Of a stretch of 64,000 nt of DNA, positions 54,289-61,090 are shown piece after piece (positions within the stretch are counted from its first letter, which is position 1; every line of letters begins with the position of its first letter). Source of the DNA: Bacteroidota bacterium (lineage in GTDB: Bacteria; Bacteroidota; Bacteroidia; Chitinophagales; Chitinophagaceae); contig CANGIZ010000001.1 of assembly GCA_947454025.1 (NCBI GenBank), forward strand, positions 1 to 64,000, in the 5' to 3' direction. Made by a program: the position numbers and the translations under genes. The notes below the pieces were generated by a model that was not told the DNA's origin, ran no database searches, and saw only the letters and a list, made by a program, of their open reading frames with translations.

Positions 54289-55739
54289 TATCGGATATAA
54301 ATTTCAACTCTTGCTGTCCTATTGATTCCGCCAAAATCTTGACAACAACCAATATAATCTCCAGCAGAATAACTTCCATAAGCCATGCCTATTCCTCCCG
54401 AAACATCATTAGAGCCTTCATCTCCATTTGGGAATAAAGCAAGTGGCGCATTTTCATTCCAAGAAAATCCCCATCTAATATTTGCATTCGAGGCATTGGT
54501 ATAATTAAATCCATAAAACCTTACAGAGGTTTGTGAACTAAATACCCCTCCATTCCATCCTGAATAAGATTTTGCATCACCAAAAAATAATCTACTGGCG
54601 CTATAGAAAAAATTAACAGGTGTAATTCGTATGCCATTATTAAAATTATTCTGCAACCAACACCAGTTATTATAGGTGCCATTGGTATTGATACTTCCAC
54701 CTGTTGTACTTGAATTAGTATTCCAAGGAATATCAGGCCATAATGCCATTATATCTTTTGCATAATAATAATTCATAGCTTCAAATTTGGCATCACCATC
54801 ATTGCGATTTGTATTCGCTGGATTTAAGGTATTTATACTTGTCCAATAACTACTTGAATATGAAAATGTAGTGCCACGTGTCGCTTTCATCATCATCATC
54901 CAACCTCCACCATCAGTTGAAGTATTTAAAAGACAATAAAGTTGTGTTGGTCCTACATATGGTAGGTTAATCCAATACACCCCATCTGTGTGATTGTTAA
55001 ATGCATTTTGAAGATACTGAGCATTCGGCGCTGCTTTTGCCGAAGTAGTACCGTCCATGTCGGGACTTGTAATTAATTCTTGTAAATTTTGTTTCCAACT
55101 TTGAAAATAGGTATTTGCTGGAAGTAAACTTGTATATGAACTTGGTGCTGTATTTTGTATAGGGGATCTCCAATAAAATCTTAAACCAAAACCACCAGCA
55201 CCTTGTTGCATTCTTATAGTATAGGAATATGATTTTCCAGCAACAACAGAATAAGTGCCAGTATGTGTACCCAAAGCAGGAACTGCTTGACCTAGATAAG
55301 TGCCAATCACTGAATTTCCTTCAATAAGAAAATCACTTGCATCATCCGACTCTAAAGTAAAAGTATAGGTACCAGTTTCTTGCGGAATAAAAGTGCCCTG
55401 TATTTTAAATGCAAAATAATTTCCACTATTAGGAATATTAATTCCAATTGAACTTAATTCACCAGTTGATTGCCAATCTAATATACGTGAAGAGTTTGTT
55501 CTTCCTTGTTGATATAATGTGGTGTTTGAATTTGCATTGCTAAAAATATTATCCATGTCAGATTTACTTGCAGCCACTACAGGGTATTGATTTGCAGAAC
55601 CATTACCTGCTTGTGTACTATACACCCAATAATCAAATTGAACCTTAGGCTGTTTTTGAATTGAATGAAAAGGAGTTAACACTTGTGCATGTACAAGGCC
55701 AACCATTAGCATTCCTATTAAAAAAAACAGATTTTTCAT
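54288..55739 (-). CDS. Secreted PA14 and fibrinogen-like protein
   Basis: 483 aa. Signal peptide ends GLVHAQ. PA14-like beta domain (about 30-205) with IPQETGTYTFTLESDDASDF and a GLRFYWRSP close. The fibrinogen-like C-terminus (about 225-483) has DGVYWINLPYVGPTQLYCL and STDGGGWMMMMK, then Trp/Asn-rich loops. PA14 domains often bind carbohydrates; binding here is inferred. It shares the fibrinogen-like fold with the 741-aa protein. 5 bp after the 213-aa gene. Confidence 0.78.
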   Translation of the reverse strand: MKNLFFLIGMLMVGLVHAQVLTPFHSIQKQPKVQFDYWVYSTQAGNGSANQYPVVAASKSDMDNIFSNANSNTTLYQQGRTNSSRILDWQSTGELSSIGINIPNSGNYFAFKIQGTFIPQETGTYTFTLESDDASDFLIEGNSVIGTYLGQAVPALGTHTGTYSVVAGKSYSYTIRMQQGAGGFGLRFYWRSPIQNTAPSSYTSLLPANTYFQSWKQNLQELITSPDMDGTTSAKAAPNAQYLQNAFNNHTDGVYWINLPYVGPTQLYCLLNTSTDGGGWMMMMKATRGTTFSYSSSYWTSINTLNPANTNRNDGDAKFEAMNYYYAKDIMALWPDIPWNTNSSTTGGSINTNGTYNNWCWLQNNFNNGIRITPVNFFYSASRLFFGDAKSYSGWNGGVFSSQTSVRFYGFNYTNASNANIRWGFSWNENAPLALFPNGDEGSNDVSGGIGMAYGSYSAGDYIGCCQDFGGINRTARVEIYIR

Positions 55740-55744
55740 TCGTA

Positions 55745-56386
55745 TTAATTTGACATATCACCCGAAGAAATATAAACACCCGAAGCAATGCATACTAGCG
55801 TTAATATGGAATACTGCCCAGCTGTTTTGGTGAAACCATACCTATTATATATAGTAACACCCGATGCAGTTAAACTTACTTGCCCAGCTCCTTTTTGAAC
55901 AATCAAACAGTTAAATCCAACAGATAAGGAAGGCACTGTAACTGACACACCCGTTGCACTATTAATAGTAACTACTTTGCCATTATCGGAATTCGTTAAT
56001 GTATATGCACTACTCTGATCATTCATTACAGATCCAAAATTTGCAATGGTACTTGTAGTTCCATTTCCTGTAATTGTATTTGAAGTACTTGATCCTATTA
56101 AATTGATCCATGCTGATCCATTATAATAATAATATCCTGGAATAACATTGTTAGGTGCAGAACCTGCTGTATTGGTATTGTAAACAATTAAGCCTGTAGC
56201 AGGTGATGCGATAGTGGCTACATCAGTTGTACTTGTTAATGATACACGAGGTGGCAAAAATCCTTTATTGGTTGCAGTCACATCTAATTTTGCCGAAGCA
56301 TTAGGCGCAGTGGTGCCAATACCAGTTTGTGCATTGGCTTTCATTAATGCACAACTTGCTATAAATATAAATAGTATTTTTTTCAT
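55745..56386 (-). CDS. Short secreted TGIGT-module protein (213 aa)
   Basis: Signal peptide ends MKANAQ. TGIGTTAPNASAKLDV and GFLPPRVSLT (about 21-75), GYYYYNGSAW, then the same C-terminal module (about 120-213): YTLTNSDNGKVVTINSATGV, VGFNCLIVQKGAGQVSL, NRYGFTKTAGQYSIL. The NRxGxTKxxGQ piece is also in the 222-aa protein. 5 bp before the PA14 gene. Confidence 0.75.
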   Translation of the reverse strand: MKKILFIFIASCALMKANAQTGIGTTAPNASAKLDVTATNKGFLPPRVSLTSTTDVATIASPATGLIVYNTNTAGSAPNNVIPGYYYYNGSAWINLIGSSTSNTITGNGTTSTIANFGSVMNDQSSAYTLTNSDNGKVVTINSATGVSVTVPSLSVGFNCLIVQKGAGQVSLTASGVTIYNRYGFTKTAGQYSILTLVCIASGVYISSGDMSN

Positions 56387-56400
56387 TTTATGATGATTTT

Positions 56401-57834
56401 TTAGAGCCCATGTCTTGACTTGGTCTGATTAAATTTTGAAGTTATTTCCGTTTGAGTTAATTCTCTATTATAAACCTTGAAAAAAGTCATATACATATTT
56501 TGAGGGTAACTATTATTAAATGTCCAACCCCCAATTCTTCCGGTTCCATTACTAAAATTAATATTTGAAGTACTTTGTGCACCTTGAATCTGACTTAAAC
56601 TTTGAAGCACTCCGTTAATATAAATTTTGTTACTTAAATACGATCCTGTGTTAATAACAAAAGTGTAATGCTTCCAAGTATTCAATAAACCCAAATTTGT
56701 TACCTGAGTTGTTGTTAATCCATATTGATCCCCTGCTCCTGAATTAAATCCCAAAGCGCCACCAGCAGTCCAAATATCATATAGGTTAAACCCCCAAAAC
56801 ATGCCTCCACTTAATGCAGTTGGAAAAGCCCACATTTCAATTGTTAAAGTAGTGGCTCCGTTTAAGTCAAAAGAAAAATCTGTAAATCCACTTGCTCCTC
56901 CATTATAATAAATACTTCCACTCGCCGCCGCATTATAAGTAGCGCCTGCTGCATTCGTAGCAGTTTTTGCAGCACCAGAAATATCATACCAAGTGTACCC
57001 AGATCCTGGATAGCTTAAAAAATTATTTGAGGCATCTAACATTAACTTCAAATCATAGTTGGATTTTTCTCCAAGGTAAATTTGATTAATTTCTCCAGCT
57101 GAAAGTGATGATGAATAATATTTAACATCGCTTAATAAAAAACTTCCAGCAGCTCCCGAACCCATGTTGGTCACATTGTCATACCCTGCAATAGCAAAGT
57201 ACTGCGATGTAGTTAATGATGACATTGCAGGTCCATCGCGAGTGTAGGAACTTGTACTAATTAAAGAACCGTCTAAATATGCAGCAATACTATTTCCAGT
57301 ATAGGTTAAAACAACATGATGCCAAGAATTTAATGAAATAGCTGAAGCTGATGATATGATTCCATTTTTAGGCCATACGGAAAATTTCAGATACCCATTA
57401 ACCATTTCTATATCTGCGGTATGATAGGAACTTGCTATAACAGTTGAATTTAAATCATCTAACACTATACCATTTAATGAAGTAGGATTAAACCATAAGC
57501 TAATGGTAAAAACTCCTGTTCGTGTCGAACTGGACACAGGTGCATAATAATTCTTGAAATCACCCATCATTAAATATTGTGCATTTGAAGCTGAAAATTT
57601 GATATAGCCTGGATCCGGATAAAAAGTTGGGGTTCCTACAAGTGTTGCAGGTAAATTTAATCCTGTTGTACTTACTACACTTGTGGTAGAACCTGTAAAG
57701 CTCGTTGGGTTTGCAAAATTATAATCAACAATCAAATTATTTTTTGAAACAGTATTTGGATAGGCCGGGCCAAAGAATTGAGCTTGAACAAATTGAGCTA
57801 GAAATGATAAAATAAATAAAATTGTATACTTCAT
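56401..57834 (-). CDS. Secreted double LamG-domain protein
   Basis: 477 aa. Signal peptide ends FVQAQ. Two concanavalin-like LamG_3 domains: about 30-250 (FTISLWFNPTSL, LNSWHHVVLTYTGNSIAAYLDG) and 260-470 (LTIEMWAFPTAL, NTWKHYTFVINTG, FKVYNRELTQTEI). Domain 2 closely resembles the LamG of the 741-aa protein, so the two genes share a module by duplication. Probable glycan or matrix binding. 1 bp after the 222-aa gene. Confidence 0.8.
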   Translation of the reverse strand: MKYTILFILSFLAQFVQAQFFGPAYPNTVSKNNLIVDYNFANPTSFTGSTTSVVSTTGLNLPATLVGTPTFYPDPGYIKFSASNAQYLMMGDFKNYYAPVSSSTRTGVFTISLWFNPTSLNGIVLDDLNSTVIASSYHTADIEMVNGYLKFSVWPKNGIISSASAISLNSWHHVVLTYTGNSIAAYLDGSLISTSSYTRDGPAMSSLTTSQYFAIAGYDNVTNMGSGAAGSFLLSDVKYYSSSLSAGEINQIYLGEKSNYDLKLMLDASNNFLSYPGSGYTWYDISGAAKTATNAAGATYNAAASGSIYYNGGASGFTDFSFDLNGATTLTIEMWAFPTALSGGMFWGFNLYDIWTAGGALGFNSGAGDQYGLTTTQVTNLGLLNTWKHYTFVINTGSYLSNKIYINGVLQSLSQIQGAQSTSNINFSNGTGRIGGWTFNNSYPQNMYMTFFKVYNRELTQTEITSKFNQTKSRHGL

Positions 57835-57835
57835 T

Positions 57836-58504
57836 TTAATTACTTAGTTCTCCTGAAATTACAACTACATTACTTCCCAAGTGCAAAATTGTCACTAAGG
57901 CATTTTGCCCGATTGATTTTGTATAGCCATTTCTATTCACTGGAGTTAATCCACTTCCAGCAAAAGTGATTTGTCCTGTACCACTTTGGAATATCATACA
58001 ATTAAATCCATCAGGCAAACCTGTAGGGATGGTTATTGTAACAGCAGTCGCAGATGTCATATTTATTACAGATCCATTATCTGATGCAGCCAAAGTAAAT
58101 CCTGTACTTTTTGAGTTTACTAAGGCGCCAAATCCAGATAATTTTGAACTCGTTGCATTACCTCCAATTAAGTTCCCAGTTGTTGAAATATTACCTGTTG
58201 TAAAACTAATATCATTACCAGTTTTTGTCCAATCAGTATTTATCCTTAACCAAGCAGGTGTTGATGATGTTCCCGTATTCACATAAAAACCAATTACCCC
58301 ATCAGTCTGATAAACCATCAATCCATTAGCTGGTGAAGTAATGGCTGAACGCTGTGCATTTGTCATACGTGGCACTAAAAAGCCTTTGTTTGAAGAGGTG
58401 ATATCCAATTTTGCAGACGCATCTGGTGTATTGGTACCAATACCAGTTTGAGCAACAGTTTTTGTTACAAAAAATAATAAGATTATATAAATACTATGCT
58501 TCAT
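57836..58504 (-). CDS. Short secreted TGIGT-module protein (222 aa)
   Basis: Signal peptide ends TKTVAQ. TGIGTNTPDASAKLDI and GFLVPRMTNAQ (a variant of GFLPPRVTLT) at about 20-75, then the C-terminal module (about 130-222): FTLAASDNGSVINMTSATAV, DGFNCMIFQSGTGQITF, NRNGYTKSIGQ. Most divergent of the three short proteins. 5 bp after the lectin-discoidin gene and 1 bp before the LamG gene. Confidence 0.74.
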   Translation of the reverse strand: MKHSIYIILLFFVTKTVAQTGIGTNTPDASAKLDITSSNKGFLVPRMTNAQRSAITSPANGLMVYQTDGVIGFYVNTGTSSTPAWLRINTDWTKTGNDISFTTGNISTTGNLIGGNATSSKLSGFGALVNSKSTGFTLAASDNGSVINMTSATAVTITIPTGLPDGFNCMIFQSGTGQITFAGSGLTPVNRNGYTKSIGQNALVTILHLGSNVVVISGELSN

Positions 58505-58509
58505 CTGAA

Positions 58510-60111
58510 TTATTGTTTAATTAAGAGTCCTAAACGCATTGATGGATGCCCATACCAATTAGTAGGAGTTACTCTTACATATTTCGCATATTGCACTGTT
58601 GGGAATAAAGTATTAACAAGTGTAGTTTGGTCGGTATTTAAATTGGCATTGGTGAAAATAGTTGTCCAATTGTTATTGTCTAAACTAACTTCCACATTGA
58701 CTTGTGTAACCCATTGAGCCATATTTTGCCTTCCTTGCGTTACAATCCCAGTAATGTAAACAGGAACAGGATAAATAAGCGTTAATGAATGACCTTGAGA
58801 TGCAGCAGCTGCAGACCAACTTTGAATTGAGTTAAGCCAAGGTGTATAATGACCATAAGTTCCACTCCAATAAGCAAACGCATCATTATTCCAAACATCA
58901 GAAGCACTCCAATATAATGGGGTGTCATTGGTTGATGGACTATGCGTAATAGTATTAGTAGCACTAGATGTACCAGGCTTCCATTTGCTAGTTGCATCTG
59001 AAAATACTATTTTACCAGTTCCACTCATAATAAGTTTATTCGTATTTATACTAGTAGCAGTGTTAATTGTTACAGTATGCCCATCATTAATTTGCAAACC
59101 TCCAAAAGCATTTCCAATATTAGATATGGTAGTACTATTCAAACTATTTGTTGATGATAATGAAAATGCCATATCATTATTATGAACAACATAACTAGCA
59201 TACACCCCTGTATAATCCGACCCAGACGGATAGTCAGCGCTTATTTCTACTAAATAACCACTTACACTTCCACTATTTCCATCTGCCAAATCATTCCAAC
59301 AAGTTGCACCACCCGATTTAGCTACTACACAATCTTCCCCATTCCTTGATCCATCGGAATTGTTCGGTTCTCCTGAACACCAATTAGCATATTGTCCTGA
59401 AACAGTTATCCCAGTTGAGGCATATGCAGTATAGGTTGAATTGGTAATTCCTGATACAGATGTATTCCAAAAATTAGTGTTTGCTTCTGGACCCGCATCA
59501 TATACCCATCTTCCTTCATTAGCAGCATCAGACATGGCTACCCAAATATTATTATTGGATATATTATTATTGATAAAATCATTTTCGGATTGAGAGGTAA
59601 TTGTTGCTAAATAAGGCGTCTTACCTTTAAATGAAGCTTGAGCTGATGCTCCCGCTTTCGCATTGGTATAAGTAATTGATCCACTTATAAATTTATAAAA
59701 GTGTTTATTCGTTGGATTGTAAACATAACTAGCATCATATTGAGAAACTTCAACATTAATTCTCACTGCAGTTTTAGTAGCACCCATAGAAATTGTCATG
59801 GCAGCAAGTGCGTTATTAATATTATCTCTAGTTCCATAAAATACAATGCTTGAAACATTCGTCCAAGATAAATAACCATAATTACGTGTCAACCCCGTAG
59901 TTGTTGGAAAACTTAAAGTTGCACCATTAACATAATCTAAACTTATACTAACTAATAGATTATCTGAATTGTTTGCCCAGTTCACTACAAAACCAGCAGC
60001 ATTTGTATTACTTACATTTGCCTCAATTGTTAATGGGGCTGGCGCAGTAATCATTTGACCAAAAGAAGTTACTGTCATTAAAAAAAAAGAAAAAATAAAT
60101 AAACACTTCAT
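58510..60111 (-). CDS. Secreted C-type lectin and discoidin-like protein
   Basis: 533 aa. Signal peptide ends TSFGQ. Beta-rich N-terminal part (about 20-125). C-type lectin-like domain (about 128-290) with IWVAMSDAANEGRWVYDAG, WCSGEPNNSDGSRNGEDCVV and CWNDL, the usual WxGEPNN...EDC...WND pattern. A Thr/Ser-rich linker and an F5/8 discoidin-like domain (about 405-533; GIVTQGRQNMAQWVTQVNVE, YAKYVRVTPTNW) close it. Two putative sugar-binding domains in one protein. 3 bp after the S74 gene. Confidence 0.8.
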   Translation of the reverse strand: MKCLFIFSFFLMTVTSFGQMITAPAPLTIEANVSNTNAAGFVVNWANNSDNLLVSISLDYVNGATLSFPTTTGLTRNYGYLSWTNVSSIVFYGTRDNINNALAAMTISMGATKTAVRINVEVSQYDASYVYNPTNKHFYKFISGSITYTNAKAGASAQASFKGKTPYLATITSQSENDFINNNISNNNIWVAMSDAANEGRWVYDAGPEANTNFWNTSVSGITNSTYTAYASTGITVSGQYANWCSGEPNNSDGSRNGEDCVVAKSGGATCWNDLADGNSGSVSGYLVEISADYPSGSDYTGVYASYVVHNNDMAFSLSSTNSLNSTTISNIGNAFGGLQINDGHTVTINTATSINTNKLIMSGTGKIVFSDATSKWKPGTSSATNTITHSPSTNDTPLYWSASDVWNNDAFAYWSGTYGHYTPWLNSIQSWSAAAASQGHSLTLIYPVPVYITGIVTQGRQNMAQWVTQVNVEVSLDNNNWTTIFTNANLNTDQTTLVNTLFPTVQYAKYVRVTPTNWYGHPSMRLGLLIKQ

Positions 60112-60114
60112 CTC

Positions 60115-61068
60115 TTACTTATTTTTTGATTTACTCAACTTATTTACTTTTAAGCTCAAACTGTCTATTTGTTTTTGTTGGTCCTTAATGGCTTCAACTA
60201 ACAATGCAACTAGCTTATCATATTTTACCGAACGATATTCTTCCTTAGATTTATCTTTTGAAACGATTTCTGGAACAATTTTTTCAACCTCTTGGGCAAT
60301 AAAACCAAGTTCATCTTGTGCACCAAAATCTTTTTCTGGAAAAGCTTTTTGATTCCAATTAAAATATACACCTCTTAATGATTTTACTTTATCCAAAGCA
60401 TTTATCACTGGTCGTATATTGGTTTTAAAACGAATGTCCGAAGTGCCTGCAACCGAGTTGGCAGTAATGTCTCCATTTACATATAATTTAGTAGTAGGAT
60501 TATTGGTACCAATTCCAACATTTCCATTTTCTAATATATTTATTCCATTGGTTTCCGTAACGCCACTAAATAATCTTAGTCTTGCATTTGTAGCAGTGGT
60601 TCCATATTGATCAATAGTCCAGTCAAGTACGCTATTTGTTAAAGATTTTTTGATAGTGATTTGCCCTCCCTCATTGGATGAAGTTTGTGGATTCAAAGTA
60701 ATTTCTCCAGCAACAGTTCCGGCTGCATTACCAACTGTCAATGTGGATATTGGTGCTACCGTTCCAACTCCAACCCATCCTCCATTTGGATTTAATGCTA
60801 AATAATAAGATGTTCCATAGTTTGATTTTAACCTTGCCTGTATCCATGAAAAAGTAGATGTTGAACTTAATCCAAAATCCAACACATGCGAACCCGAACT
60901 TGGACCCAATCTTAAATTTCCATTGGCAATTGCCCCAGAATTTGCAGGATCAGCAGTAGACGTTACAACTTCAAATTTATTTACAGGCGCATTTGTACCA
61001 ATACCAGTCTGGGCACTCGCTTTCACCAAAACACAACTTGCTAAAAATATTAATAGTAGTTTTTTCAT
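60115..61068 (-). CDS. Secreted tail-fibre protein with S74 intramolecular chaperone
   Basis: 317 aa from the ATG at 61068; the longer reading starts with TTG. Signal peptide ends KASAQ, then TGIGTNAPVNKFEV. VGIGTNNPTTKLYVNGDIT introduces the C-terminal S74 chaperone of phage tail spikes (about 210-290): SDIRFKTNI, ELGFIAQEVEKIVPE, SVKYDKLVALLVEAI. Ser210 and Lys215 fit the Ser-Lys dyad used for self-cleavage in phage proteins. A C-terminal coiled coil (QKQIDSLSLKVNKL) suggests trimerisation. It leads the paired part of the operon. Confidence 0.82.
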   Translation of the reverse strand: MKKLLLIFLASCVLVKASAQTGIGTNAPVNKFEVVTSTADPANSGAIANGNLRLGPSSGSHVLDFGLSSTSTFSWIQARLKSNYGTSYYLALNPNGGWVGVGTVAPISTLTVGNAAGTVAGEITLNPQTSSNEGGQITIKKSLTNSVLDWTIDQYGTTATNARLRLFSGVTETNGINILENGNVGIGTNNPTTKLYVNGDITANSVAGTSDIRFKTNIRPVINALDKVKSLRGVYFNWNQKAFPEKDFGAQDELGFIAQEVEKIVPEIVSKDKSKEEYRSVKYDKLVALLVEAIKDQQKQIDSLSLKVNKLSKSKNK

Positions 61069-61090
61069 TTTGTTTTTCAATTACTAAATA

